From an uncultured Paracoccaceae bacterium (GTDB lineage: Bacteria > Pseudomonadota > Alphaproteobacteria > Rhodobacterales > Rhodobacteraceae): a stretch of DNA of 64,000 bases. The stretch lies in NCBI GenBank assembly GCA_947495795.1, contig CANMAI010000007.1, positions 62,001 through 126,000 of the forward strand, written 5' to 3'. The notes under the pieces were generated by a model, which was given only the letters and a program-made list of their open reading frames with translations, had not been told where the DNA came from and searched no databases. Positions 15,756 through 24,275 of the stretch are shown here, in pieces (position 1 is the first letter of the stretch; each line of letters begins with the position of its first letter). Both the position numbers and the translations under genes were made by a program.

Positions 15756-16234
15756 TCAGTCGAGACTGTCCAGCACTGAAAGCCTGCCATCCCCATACCG
15801 CGCAATCGGGTTGCGTGCAGCATCGCGCGCAAATGCATCCATTCCCGCATAATCTGGCAGATCGTCGGACACAAACCCTGAAATCCCCCCGTATTGCGCC
15901 ACCGTTCGCGAGATCCGGGCAGGATCTTCCCGGTCGTAGGGAATACCAAAGATAACGTGCCCATCATGCGCGAATATCAGCGAATAGAGCCTCCCCGAAG
16001 GATCGTGAAAATGAGGCGTCAGTCCTGATGCTTCTTCCCTAAAGAGATACGCAAGCGCGTCCTGCAAGCTGCGAAAACCGCCTCTGGCACGTCTGGGAAC
16101 GCAGGGCAGGCCAGATCCTCCCAAGCCGCTTTCAGCCCATGATCCTCATGAATCGCGCCACGGCCGCCGCATTTTTGTCCGCGATGAAGTAGACGGTGAA
16201 GACTTCATAATTGGGGGCCGTCGTCTTCGCTCAT
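15756..16234 (-). pseudogene. Frameshifted gene downstream of PAAR, possibly an immunity gene
   Basis: No single frame covers this gene. From a possible start at 16234 (MSEDDGP) the frame must change at the GGGGG run near 16213-16217 to continue NYEVFTVYFIADKNAAAVARF. A further change after IMG leads through LKAAWEDLACPAFPDVPEAVF, and a last one gives SLQDALAYLFREEASGLTPH...YGDGRLSVLDSLD with a stop at 15756. At least two frame changes are therefore needed. Its place after vgrG-PAAR suggests a former effector-immunity component. Sequencing error could also explain it. The family is not recognised. Confidence 0.5.
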
Positions 16235-16292
16235 CGCATCAGGCTGACGCCATGGCAGCGTTGCACGCACTCATCAGCCCCAAGTCTATTGT

Positions 16293-16550
16293 CTAGGGTT
16301 CCACGGTATGCGTGGGAGAGCCGGTGGTGATCACGCCGCCATGGCTTGTCTTGCAGCCGAGATAGGCCACGGGCTTGCCGTCGCTCATGCTGCCCTTGGA
16401 GCCTTCGACGATTGTCGCACCGCATCCGCAGGCATCGCCCTGCCGGGCGATCGCCATGCCGTCGGCCGTACTCTTGCCGCCCTCCACAATCGTGTTGTTT
16501 CCGCATTTCGGGCAGTCGTGCTTGTCGCCTACGCGCGCTACCGGCACCAT
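16293..16550 (-). CDS. PAAR-domain protein (type VI secretion spike tip)
   Basis: PAAR proteins cap the VgrG trimer as the sharp metal-binding tip of the type VI secretion spike. The 85-residue product starts at ATG 16550, giving a TGATG overlap with the vgrG stop. It has the repeated pattern VARVGDKHDCPKCGNN...IARQGDACGCGATIVEGS...KPVAYLGCKTSHGG and ends with GSPTHTVEP. The cysteines and histidines would hold the metal. It is a stand-alone PAAR with no C-terminal effector domain. Only the broken gene at 15756-16234 follows it, so any effector must be encoded elsewhere. Confidence 0.85.
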   Translation of the reverse strand: MVPVARVGDKHDCPKCGNNTIVEGGKSTADGMAIARQGDACGCGATIVEGSKGSMSDGKPVAYLGCKTSHGGVITTGSPTHTVEP

Positions 16551-18688
16551 CAGCTTTCCCCTTTCTGCTTCAAGCACTCCTCACAAAGCGGCAGTCCGGC
16601 ATTGGCCGCCCCCGCCAGCGTCGGCACCTGCGCACCACCGCCGCCGCCCATCGAAACATTGCCCTTCAGGTTGATCTGCGCGGCTTCCAGCGTAATGCCC
16701 GAACCATCAATCGTAATCTTCCCGCCCGGCCCTTTGATCTGGAACTTCTCAAAGGCCATCAGCACATGCTGTTTCGTGTTGCTGGTGATGGATTGGTTCA
16801 CGTTCAGCACGAAAGAACCCTTCACCGTCTCTTCGAAATTCCGGCCCACCGCCACCATGTGATCGGCAAAGATATCCTGCTTCAGGATATTGCCCACATA
16901 GTGGATATGGTCCTTGCCGTATTTTTCCTGCTGGTTCTGGATCACCTCGTAATACACATCGCGCCCGATGGTATGGCGGAGATCACGGGCCAGGTTTTCC
17001 GTATGATCCTGCCCGATGGTGATCGTCTGGTTCCGGCCCACGGCCTCGGTATGATCCTGCCCCACGGTAATCCGCTTGTCGCGGCCAATGGATTCAGATT
17101 GGTCATTGCCGATATCCTTTGTGCGGTCATGCAGGATCTCGATGGCCTGATCCAGCTGGCCATGCATGTAGATCAGCTCCTCGCCCGCCTCATCCTCGAA
17201 GCTCAGCTCATTGAAGCCGTCGCCCTTGTGGGTGTTCGTCCGGAACACGGATTTCGTCTTGGCGGCGGGCAGCGCATAGGGCACGCGCTGTTTGGAGTTT
17301 GGCACAACCCCCGTCACCATAGGCCTGTCGGGGTTGCCCTCCAGAAAGCTTACCATCACTTCCATCCCGATCCGTGGGATAATCTGCCCGCCCCAGCCGG
17401 AGCCGGCCCAGTTCTGCATCACCCGGATCCAGCAGGTGTCGGAGCCATCCTTCTTCGCCTTCCGGTCCCACGGGAACCAGAGCTTGATGCGCCCATACTC
17501 GTCGGGGTGAATTTCCTCGCCTTCGGGGCCCGCCACAATGGCAATCTGCGAGCCATCGATGCGCGGTCGGGCCGTCAGCCGGTGCGGCGTTGCCGGAACA
17601 CGAGAGGGCAGGGCGAGGAAACGGTTGGTATAATCTGCCTGACGTGTGCCGGTCTCGTAGCTCTGGTCCACTGCCTCATGTTCAATCGCAAGGATCACAT
17701 GTTCCTCGAACGTATTGCTTGGATTGGCCATATCGTAGGGCGTAAACCGCGCGCCTGCCGCCAGCGTACGCGTGTTGGAGGCACCCTCCACACGGCAATG
17801 CCCGGCCTCTGCCGCCTGCATGCGCATCTTGATCTGCCGTTCCACCGCGCCATCGGCAATCCCTTCGGATGCGCGGGCACCATCGCCGTAGCCGCCGATC
17901 ATCGGATACTCAAACAGCTCATAGCCGCCATTGCCCGGCAGGCTCACCAGCGAAGGCGCGCTGCCTTCCGGCACGGTGCCGGGTGTCTCGAAATTCCAGT
18001 CCCGCGCTGCGCGCTGCCCGGGCGTGTAGCTAAAGCGTGTTTCGAACCGGTTGATGTGGTTGCGGTCGGTGGAGCCTGCCGCGAACCGCACTTCTTCTCC
18101 GCCGGTATATCCGCTCTGGAAATTGGCGATGTTCAGTACATGCTGCCCCACCTCGTGGGAGAACCAGTAGAAGAGGCCGTCTTCCTCCAGCCGCCGGGAA
18201 AGATAGGCCAGATCCGTCTCGTTATACTGCACGGAATAATGCTGCTTGGGCACATCCTGCACAACGCCCTTGGTGATCGGCGCGGGCAGTCCGTGCTCGC
18301 CCAGCAGCATCTCACACACCTCAACAGCGGTCATGTCCAGCCAGATCCGGCAATCGGATTTCTGGCTGAGAAGCCAGAGCTGCGGGCGGAGCGTTACCTG
18401 GTAGCTCTGGAACTTGCGGGCGATTTTCGGCCCCGCCACAATATCCGTCACCAGCGCGTTCCAGTTGCGCCGCTGGCCCTCGCCCAAATCAAGGCTCACA
18501 TCCGCCAGCTTGCCAACCATTTCGGCCGGGGCAATATCATCGCGCTTGCTGCGCACATGCAGCGAGAGAGTGAATAAATCGTTGATCGATTCGCGCATCG
18601 TCAACCGCTCGGCCAGAAGCTGATCAGCCCCCAAAAGCCCGTCAATCCGCAGGGTACGCTCGGCTTGGATATGATTTGGTGCGTTCAT
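16550..18688 (-). CDS. vgrG: Type VI secretion system spike protein VgrG
   Basis: VgrG forms the trimeric, phage gp27/gp5-like spike that is fired with the Hcp tube. The 712-residue product shows the gp27-like N-terminal region with YNETDLAYLSRRLEEDGLFY. The OB-fold has DEYGRIKLWFPWDR, CWIRVMQNWAGSGWGG and IPRIGMEVMVSFLEGNPDRP. A beta-helix needle follows, made of repeated VGQDHTEAVGRNQTITIGQDHTE units. The C-terminal tail is short (CEECLKQKGES), with no obvious toxin domain. It is directly coupled to the PAAR gene. No other tss genes lie in the window, so this is an orphan vgrG-PAAR unit. Confidence 0.92.
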   Translation of the reverse strand: MNAPNHIQAERTLRIDGLLGADQLLAERLTMRESINDLFTLSLHVRSKRDDIAPAEMVGKLADVSLDLGEGQRRNWNALVTDIVAGPKIARKFQSYQVTLRPQLWLLSQKSDCRIWLDMTAVEVCEMLLGEHGLPAPITKGVVQDVPKQHYSVQYNETDLAYLSRRLEEDGLFYWFSHEVGQHVLNIANFQSGYTGGEEVRFAAGSTDRNHINRFETRFSYTPGQRAARDWNFETPGTVPEGSAPSLVSLPGNGGYELFEYPMIGGYGDGARASEGIADGAVERQIKMRMQAAEAGHCRVEGASNTRTLAAGARFTPYDMANPSNTFEEHVILAIEHEAVDQSYETGTRQADYTNRFLALPSRVPATPHRLTARPRIDGSQIAIVAGPEGEEIHPDEYGRIKLWFPWDRKAKKDGSDTCWIRVMQNWAGSGWGGQIIPRIGMEVMVSFLEGNPDRPMVTGVVPNSKQRVPYALPAAKTKSVFRTNTHKGDGFNELSFEDEAGEELIYMHGQLDQAIEILHDRTKDIGNDQSESIGRDKRITVGQDHTEAVGRNQTITIGQDHTENLARDLRHTIGRDVYYEVIQNQQEKYGKDHIHYVGNILKQDIFADHMVAVGRNFEETVKGSFVLNVNQSITSNTKQHVLMAFEKFQIKGPGGKITIDGSGITLEAAQINLKGNVSMGGGGGAQVPTLAGAANAGLPLCEECLKQKGES

Positions 18689-18986
18689 GAGAAAATACCC
18701 ATTCTAAATCCAGATTTTGCAGAGGAAGCGGGCGCGGTCCGGAACAACATTCACATTGCCACGCCAGAACGGTTTTTTGTAATCAGCCATTCCAAGAAGC
18801 CCCTGCACCTTCGATCAGTTCAGACTTAACATATTCACAAGTGCTTCTACACGCGAATCCTTTGCCCCGCCCAAAAAATTCGCGTCGGGCAGGCGCCCGC
18901 GCCGTGTTGCGGCAAGAATGCCCCTGTATCTGGCCGTCTTGAGCCTGTACTCAAAGGAAAAACCGCAGTTTCGAGGCCCACCCGCA

Positions 18987-19841
18987 GTGTCCGACCCTTC
19001 CATGGCAGCCAGCGAAAGCCCACCGCTTGATCTTCTCGCGCAGTTTGCGGTCTCGTCGCCGCAGCATGTCGCGACAACAGGCATTGCTGCCGTATGGAAG
19101 GTCACGCGCACGGATGGCACGCCCGCCGCCCTCAAGATCTATCACGGGGCTGATATGAAGGGCGAGGCAACGGGCTTCGATCTTGTCGAAGCCTTGGCCG
19201 GGCAGGGGGTGGCAAGGGTCTACCAGCGCACCGAAACCGAGGCGCTTCTCGAATGGCTGGAAGGCCCCTCACTCGGCGATCTCGCCCGCAAGGGCGCGGA
19301 TGATCAGGCCAGTCGCCACATCGCAGAGGTCGCCCAAACGCTCCACGCCACACGGCTCGCCCGCCCTGTCGCCCTCACCAGCCTCAAACGCTGGTTCGCG
19401 GCACTGTTCACACTCCGCGCCACCCCCGAATGCACCGCCGAGACGCGCCACCTCTTCCAGCAGGTCATCGCTCTCGCAGACTCACTCCTCAAAAATCAGG
19501 CAAGCCCGCGCCCGCTCCACGGCGATCTCCACCACGACAATATCCGCCAAAGCCCGCGTGGCTGGCTGGCCTTCGATGCCAAAGGCCTCCTCGGCGATCC
19601 GGCCTATGAATATGCCAACGCATTCCGCAATCCCAAGGGTGCCGATGCTCTGATAAGGGATCCGTCCCGCATCACTGCCCGCGCCCGCATTTTCTCTGGG
19701 GCCAGCGGCATAGCCGAAAAGCGCCTCCTCGAATGGGCCACCGCCAAATGCGCCCTCTCGATCGCCTGGCGCGCCAAAGGCAGGCTCGGAACCGACCCCG
19801 AAACCGATCTCCTCGCCCTCCTCCTCAAAGCCTCCAGATAG
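18987..19841 (+). CDS. Aminoglycoside/hydroxyurea-type small-molecule kinase (APH fold)
   Basis: This is a soluble phosphotransferase of the streptomycin 6-kinase / hydroxyurea kinase-like group. From GTG 18987 it has 284 residues. ATG 19002 and ATG 18918 are alternative starts, and none has a strong Shine-Dalgarno. The N-lobe contains WKVTRTDGTPAALKIYH with the ATP-binding Lys. The catalytic loop is LHGDLHHDNI, and the metal-binding segment is FDAKGLLGDPAYEYAN. This is the family signature pair (HGDxHxxN, then D in place of DFG). It may inactivate an antibiotic, but a metabolic substrate is as plausible. It stands alone, facing away from vgrG. Confidence 0.82.
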   Translation: MSDPSMAASESPPLDLLAQFAVSSPQHVATTGIAAVWKVTRTDGTPAALKIYHGADMKGEATGFDLVEALAGQGVARVYQRTETEALLEWLEGPSLGDLARKGADDQASRHIAEVAQTLHATRLARPVALTSLKRWFAALFTLRATPECTAETRHLFQQVIALADSLLKNQASPRPLHGDLHHDNIRQSPRGWLAFDAKGLLGDPAYEYANAFRNPKGADALIRDPSRITARARIFSGASGIAEKRLLEWATAKCALSIAWRAKGRLGTDPETDLLALLLKASR

Positions 19842-19867
19842 AGCGCCGTACCAACCGCAGCCCGTAG

Positions 19868-19887
19868 GGTGGGCGATCCCGCCCACC
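19868..19887. repeat. GTAGGGTGGG hairpin repeat, copy 1
   Basis: GGTGGGC (19868-19874) pairs with GCCCACC (19881-19887). The preceding bases AGCCCGTAGGGTGGG are identical over 15 positions to those before the hairpin at 25929-25946. Both lie a few bases after a gene's end or start, typical of REP-like intergenic palindromes. Confidence 0.6.
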
Positions 19888-20078
19888 GCCGCTCCGGTCT
19901 GGCGAAGAGACGCCGCGCGACCTCACTCCCAAAACCGCCGGCCCAACAAATTACCAAATCCCGGGAACAAATCCTGCACTTCCCCCGTTCTGTAGCTGTG
20001 GCGCGTCAACGCGCCGCACGAGGGGAAGCCGCGGGGTGCGCTTCTCCCGCATAACAATAAGGATCAGGAGCTGATCTC

Positions 20079-20153
20079 ATGAATGGTATCATCTATCTTG
20101 TCGGTCTCGTCGTTGTCGTATTGTTTATCCTCTCCGTTCTCGGGTTGCGGTAA
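20079..20153 (+). CDS. Tiny single-pass membrane protein (24 residues)
   Basis: The frame MNGIIYLVGLVVVVLFILSV plus LGLR is one complete transmembrane helix followed by a positive residue. An AGGAG Shine-Dalgarno lies about nine bases before the ATG. Proteins of this form (M-x-G-I-x-Y-x-VGLVVxVLFxLS-LGLR) are, as I recall, widespread but uncharacterised in alphaproteobacteria. It ends five bases before a 203-residue membrane protein gene and probably belongs to the same transcript. Its role is unknown; binding to the partner membrane protein is a reasonable guess. Confidence 0.7.
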   Translation: MNGIIYLVGLVVVVLFILSVLGLR

Positions 20154-20158
20154 ACGCC

Positions 20159-20770
20159 ATGACATCCAAATCGGAAGAAACAGAGGTTGCGATCAGCAGC
20201 ACAACCCGCCCGGGGCAATCCTATCTCGAATGGGGCTCCATTTTCGGCGGCATTCTCGTGGCAGGCGCCATATCTGTCGTCCTAACGCAATTTGGTGTGG
20301 CCGCAGGGCTCTCGGTGGGCGCGCCCACTCTGGCCGATGGCTCTGCCTCGTGGAACGTCCTTCTCGCCGGGCTCTGGCTCGCACTTGTAGCCGTGGCGAG
20401 TGCCTCCGCAGGTGGCTATCTTTCCGGCCGCATGCGTGCGCGCAGGAATGACGCTGTCGAAGCAGAGGTGGAGGTGCGGGATGGCTCCCACGGGCTCGTC
20501 GTCTGGGCCGGGGCCACACTTGTCGTGGCAGCTTTCGGTGCGCTCTCGGCCACACTGGCCGCCGCTTCAGCCGCGCCCACCACGGAGATTACCGAGGAAA
20601 TGGCACGCATCGGCTACAACTCCGCCCTCATCTTCTCCTTCGCAACAGCAGCCAGCGCAGCCCTTTCAGCCGCCGCAGCGTGGTTCGCGGGCATCGCAGG
20701 TGGTGCCCACCGCGATGCCGGCCTGACCGTCCACGAAGTTGTACCGGCCTTCCTGCGCAAAAGCGCCTGA
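20159..20770 (+). CDS. Conserved four-helix membrane protein of unknown function
   Basis: The 203-residue protein has a hydrophilic N-terminus followed by YLEWGSIFGGILVAGAISVV, where the first hydrophobic segment begins. Further hydrophobic segments lie near residues 64-84, 109-135 and 155-180, so about four helices. The WGSIFGG stretch recalls small alphaproteobacterial membrane proteins of the YrzE/TIGR04086 type, but I cannot place it firmly. It is the middle gene of a three-gene cluster of small membrane proteins, 20079-20965. No enzymatic motif is visible. Confidence 0.7.
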   Translation: MTSKSEETEVAISSTTRPGQSYLEWGSIFGGILVAGAISVVLTQFGVAAGLSVGAPTLADGSASWNVLLAGLWLALVAVASASAGGYLSGRMRARRNDAVEAEVEVRDGSHGLVVWAGATLVVAAFGALSATLAAASAAPTTEITEEMARIGYNSALIFSFATAASAALSAAAAWFAGIAGGAHRDAGLTVHEVVPAFLRKSA

Positions 20771-20794
20771 CATCAAATCTGAAAGGATCTCAAG

Positions 20795-20965
20795 ATGGCA
20801 AGCAATACTGGTGAAACGAAAGTCGTAACCTCCGGCGGAGGCGCCAGCTGGTTTCTTGTCGGCATCCTGCTCGCGGTCGTTGTGGGCGGCGCGTTCCTCT
20901 ATTTCGGTGGCTATATCGGCGGAGACAGTGTCGACATATCCGTCGAAATTCCGGGTTCAGACTGA
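20795..20965 (+). CDS. Small membrane protein (56 residues)
   Basis: The frame MASNTGETKVVTSGGGASWF leads into one hydrophobic helix (about residues 18-36, LVGILLAVVVGGAFLYF) and a short acidic tail with DISVEIPGSD. An AAAGGA Shine-Dalgarno lies about nine bases upstream. It follows the 203-residue protein by 24 bases and is followed at once by a strong hairpin, so it is the last gene of the cluster. Topology is probably N-in with the acidic tail outside. Function is not known. Confidence 0.7.
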   Translation: MASNTGETKVVTSGGGASWFLVGILLAVVVGGAFLYFGGYIGGDSVDISVEIPGSD

Positions 20966-20970
20966 CCAAG

Positions 20971-21007
20971 GTTTCGGGCCGAAGCACGTTGCGCTCCGGC
21001 CCGAAAC
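20971..21007 (+). terminator. Hairpin ending the small membrane protein operon
   Basis: GTTTCGGGCCG (20971-20981) pairs perfectly with CGGCCCGAAAC (20997-21007), five bases after the stop at 20965. The 11-bp GC-rich stem fits a terminator, although no T-run follows. Confidence 0.65.
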
Positions 21008-21202
21008 GCCAACAGATCCGAATGAATTCAGCGCACGCACAACGGGCCGAACGCCCGCTGCTTTCAAACAATCGCCTGCCATCCGAGAAACAACGGGAAG
21101 TGGCTGATACCACTCAGCCCCTTCAAATACCTTCGCCGGAGGTTCTTAAACTCTTCCGCACGCGGCCCACCTGCGCACGCGCCGCGCAAAATCAACACAC
21201 GC

Positions 21203-21850
21203 TCAAAAAAGCCCGATCCGCTCCGCACCCTCCAGCAGCGTCGGTGCCACAATGTGCCCAAGCCCGTGCACCTCATCGGAAGGAGGCTTCAGGTCCGGCA
21301 CCTGCACCGTGCGCAGGCCAGCGGCCACCGCCGCCCGCGTGCCGGGGTCACTGTCTTCAAACGCTGCGCAATGCCCGGGTTCCAGCCCCAGCGTGGCAAC
21401 GGCCGTGTGGTAGATCTCGGGGTCGGGCTTGGAGCGCCGCACCCTGTCTCCGCCCGTCACGGAAGTAAAATAAAAGCGCAGCCCAACGGCTTCGAGATGC
21501 GCCTCGGCCTTGCTTGTTTTCGTTGAGGTTGCCACCGCCATCGGTAATCCCCTGGCGGAAAGATGGGCCAGCAGCTCCTGCACACCGGCCTTCAACGGTA
21601 TCGGCGCACGCAGGCCTTCCGCCACCTCAGCATCCCAGTGCGCACCAAAGGCCGCCACATCCACACGATGCGCCAGCGCCTTGGCCAGCAAAGGTGTTCC
21701 CTCGCGGGAGTTCAGACCGACAATGGAAAGGAAGATATCCTCGATATCCCCCAATCCAAAAGCGTCTCCCGCCCGATTGAACGCATCAAGGCACAGCCGC
21801 TCCGTATCCAGAAGCAGACCGTCCATATCAAATACCACGCCTCTGATCAT
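21203..21850 (-). CDS. HAD-superfamily hydrolase, beta-phosphoglucomutase-like
   Basis: This is a cytosolic phosphatase or phosphomutase of HAD subfamily IA, 215 residues. Motif I is VVFDMDGLLLDTE with the nucleophile Asp8 and acid-base Asp10. Motif II is the Thr/Ser in AVATSTKT, motif III the Lys in RSKPDPEIY, and motif IV is FEDSDPGTRAA. The GLLLDTE sequence with a helical cap is typical of sugar-phosphate phosphatases and pseudouridine-5'-phosphatase-like enzymes. The substrate is unknown. A decayed copy of its 5' end lies at 23230-23281, part of a tandem duplication reaching over the next genes. Confidence 0.88.
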   Translation of the reverse strand: MIRGVVFDMDGLLLDTERLCLDAFNRAGDAFGLGDIEDIFLSIVGLNSREGTPLLAKALAHRVDVAAFGAHWDAEVAEGLRAPIPLKAGVQELLAHLSARGLPMAVATSTKTSKAEAHLEAVGLRFYFTSVTGGDRVRRSKPDPEIYHTAVATLGLEPGHCAAFEDSDPGTRAAVAAGLRTVQVPDLKPPSDEVHGLGHIVAPTLLEGAERIGLF

Positions 21851-21930
21851 GCTATCCGGCGCGGGTTCAGTCGAGGGAGGAGCCCATAGGCCCCTCCGCT
21901 CTGCAGGCTTCTGTGCAGAAAAGCCGTCCG

Positions 21931-22839
21931 TCAGACGAGAACATGCACATCCGCCGCGCTCAGGCTTGGGCGAGCAGTGGCAGTCTTCGTGCCTTGGTCT
22001 TCCAGTTCGGGGAACAGCGTCACCACCTCGTCGCGCGTCGCCTCGGAGGCAGTACCCAGATTTAGCGCCGCAGGATGGAAGCTTTCAGACCACGCGCCAT
22101 CGGCCGAGATGATCTCGTGCTCATCGAACAGAATGTGGAAATACTCCACTTCCGCCAGATCGTCCGCCACCCGGATCGTCGTGTCATTGATCAGCGAGCG
22201 AGCGGTTGTCAGCACTTCCGGCTCTCCAAAAAGGATATCCGCACGCCACCCCGTTATTAGCATCCGGTGCGCAGGAGAAACCAGCGTCTCGCCGTGATCG
22301 CCGAGAGCGCCCGCCGCCAGCCGGATGGGCCGCATATCCGGAAACTGGTTGAGCGTCTCTCCGGAAACCTTGGAAGATCCAATCCAGCGGATCGGCTGCG
22401 CGCCATTGTCCCGCGTCAATACCAGATCACCGGGTTGCAGCGTCTCGATGGCTTTAAGTCCGTCCGGCGTTGCAATGCCAGCTCCGCGCGTAAAACAGAC
22501 CTGTGTTACGCTCCCGAACGCGCCACCGTTTACGGCGACGGTCGTAACCAGCGTACCCTCGGCATCGTAAACATAGGCGTTGAAGCTGCCTCCCAAACCC
22601 GGATTAACATCCGTCATGGTCTCCGAAACGGTCCAACCTTCGGGAACGACGAAGTTGAACGTGTCCATATAGACGCCGTCGTAAAAACCTGGCCCATACC
22701 CACCAGCATTGTATGTATTCCCACTCCCGGCAAGCGACTCCGTGATCGTTATGGTAACGGTCGAGATCTCTAGGTCTTGGTAGACATTCATGTATCCTTG
22801 GCTGCCATCGCCATCTAGCGTAAAACTGTAATCCGCCAT
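21931..22839 (-). CDS. Hint-domain protein, tandem copy 1
   Basis: The 302-residue product starts MADYSFTLDGDGSQGYMNVY at ATG 22839, which has GAGG seven bases upstream; ATG 22851 has none. The N-terminal half (about 1-112) is beta-rich with DTFNFVVPEGWTVSETMTD and is not recognised. The C-terminal half is a hedgehog/intein-type Hint module: Cys115 in QVCFTRGAGIATPDG, LQPGDLVLTRDNG, and SPAHRML around His191. There is no terminal Asn-Cys for protein splicing, so at most autocleavage is expected. No signal peptide is visible; such proteins may be secreted by type I export, but no exporter is nearby. Confidence 0.8.
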   Translation of the reverse strand: MADYSFTLDGDGSQGYMNVYQDLEISTVTITITESLAGSGNTYNAGGYGPGFYDGVYMDTFNFVVPEGWTVSETMTDVNPGLGGSFNAYVYDAEGTLVTTVAVNGGAFGSVTQVCFTRGAGIATPDGLKAIETLQPGDLVLTRDNGAQPIRWIGSSKVSGETLNQFPDMRPIRLAAGALGDHGETLVSPAHRMLITGWRADILFGEPEVLTTARSLINDTTIRVADDLAEVEYFHILFDEHEIISADGAWSESFHPAALNLGTASEATRDEVVTLFPELEDQGTKTATARPSLSAADVHVLV

Positions 22840-23036
22840 TATTGCCCTCATTCAATAGCAAACTGGCGTGTCCCGATATCTCGAGCACGCCGATCAAAAA
22901 AAAAGGCCGAAAGACGACCCCCACCCCCAAGTCCCAGAAAGATCTTTCGTCGAAAGGCGGTGTCACCACAACCCCAGATGATCCAAAAATGGCGGTTCGC
23001 CCAAACTTTTGTCACCTTCGGCCTACGTCCGGATGC

Positions 23037-23155
23037 TCACGCTGTCAGCGATCCGTTCGTCTGCGTGAACAGGATGAGCGCGCGAGCCGTGCGCGTGTCC
23101 ATCAACTATTCCGGTTCCGCATCATCCGCTCCCATCGCGTATTAGCTCAGAAACA
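23037..23155 (-). pseudogene. 3' fragment of the 24465-25331 gene, left by the tandem duplication
   Basis: On the minus strand the frame ends MDTRTARALILFTQTNGSLTA and stop. This closely copies MDTRTGRAFVLFAQVNGSLTA of the intact gene; before it, VFLS and YAMGADDAE also match but are interrupted by stop codons. There is no start. It is clear coding debris from a duplication endpoint. Confidence 0.75.
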
Positions 23156-23229
23156 CACGGGTAGTAGACAGTCAGACAAGCCCGATATCTCCCAGCCGGA
23201 AGGCCTGTGCGGCGCAGTTGAAGGCAAGC

Positions 23230-23281
23230 GCTCCCTATCCAGAAGCAGGCCGTACACGTCAAAAACTATGCCCCGGATTAT
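23230..23281 (-). pseudogene. 5' fragment of the HAD gene, left by the tandem duplication
   Basis: Read on the minus strand from 23281 it gives IRGIVFDVYGLLLDRE after an ATA where the intact gene has ATG. This copies MIRGVVFDMDGLLLDTE at 21850. The start codon is lost, and the acid-base Asp of motif I is Tyr. It diverges after about 17 codons. Confidence 0.7.
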
Positions 23282-23363
23282 CTGCCTATTGCTTGAAATA
23301 GTTGAACCGAAGGCACCGTGGCACCTTCGGCAAACATGTTATTCGGAAAACGCGCGATCGTTC

Positions 23364-24275
23364 TCAGAAAAGAACCTGCACATCGGCTGCGCGCAGGCTG
23401 GGGCGTGCCGCAGTGATAAGCGCCGTGTCGCCTTCCAGATCAGGGAACAAGGTCAGCACCTCGTCCCGTGTCGCCTCGGAGGCTGTGCCCAGATTTAGCG
23501 CCGCAGGATGGAAGCTTTCAGACCACGCGCCATCGGCCGAGATAATCTCATGCCCATCGAAGAGAATGTGGAAATACTCCACCTCCGACAGATCATCTGC
23601 CACCCGGATCGTCGTGTCATTGATCAGCGAGCGTGCCGTCGCCAGCACTTCCGGCTCGCCAAACAGCAGATCTGCGCGCCAACCCGTCAGCAGCATCCGG
23701 TGCGCAGGGGAAACCAGCGTCTCGCCGTGGTCGCCCAAAGTACCCGCCGTCAGACGGACGGGCCGCATATCCGGGAATTGCCGCAGCATCTCGCCGGAGA
23801 ATTTGGAAGATCCGATCCAACGGATCGGCTGCGCCCCGTGGTCCCGCGTCAGTACCAGATCACCCTGCTGCAGCGTCTCGATTGCCCGCAAACCGTCCGG
23901 CGTGTTGATGGCAGCGCCGCGCGTGAAGCAGACAGGCGTGACCGTTCCGAACGCACCGCCAGTCACAAATATCGCCGCCACGAATGTGCCGTCAGCATCG
24001 TAAACATATGCGTTGAAGCTGCCGCCGAATTCGCCATCTTCATCTGTGATCGTTTCGGAAATGGTCCAGCCGTCCGGAATGATAAAGTTGAACGTATCCG
24101 TATAGTTACTGACATAAGAGCCGGGTCCATACCCCTCGGCGTAGTAGTTTGTATTGCCACTCCCGGCGAGCGCTTCAGTAATCGTTATGGTAACGGTTGA
24201 AGTCTCGCCGTCATTGTAGACATTCATCTGCTCCTGACTGCCATCACCATCCAAAGTAAAACTGTAATCTGTCAT
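23364..24275 (-). CDS. Hint-domain protein, tandem copy 2
   Basis: The 303-residue paralogue of the 21931-22839 product begins MTDYSFTLDGDGSQEQMNVY at ATG 24275; an in-frame ATG at 24287 is less likely. The unrecognised beta-rich N-terminal half differs from copy 1 mainly between residues 42 and 60 and around 78-110. The Hint module is almost the same: VCFTRGAAINTPDG, LQQGDLVLTRDHG, SPAHRMLLTGWRADLLFGEPEVL and ADGAWSESFHPAALNLGTASEATRDEV (quoted in two parts within the frame). This pattern, variable front and conserved Hint, suggests diversification of the front domain. Autocleavage is possible but untested. Confidence 0.8.
   Translation of the reverse strand: MTDYSFTLDGDGSQEQMNVYNDGETSTVTITITEALAGSGNTNYYAEGYGPGSYVSNYTDTFNFIIPDGWTISETITDEDGEFGGSFNAYVYDADGTFVAAIFVTGGAFGTVTPVCFTRGAAINTPDGLRAIETLQQGDLVLTRDHGAQPIRWIGSSKFSGEMLRQFPDMRPVRLTAGTLGDHGETLVSPAHRMLLTGWRADLLFGEPEVLATARSLINDTTIRVADDLSEVEYFHILFDGHEIISADGAWSESFHPAALNLGTASEATRDEVLTLFPDLEGDTALITAARPSLRAADVQVLF

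Noticed and set aside
16346-18577. 743-codon open frame on the plus strand
   Set aside because: It lies wholly antisense to vgrG, its translation has no domain, and vgrG is unmistakable.
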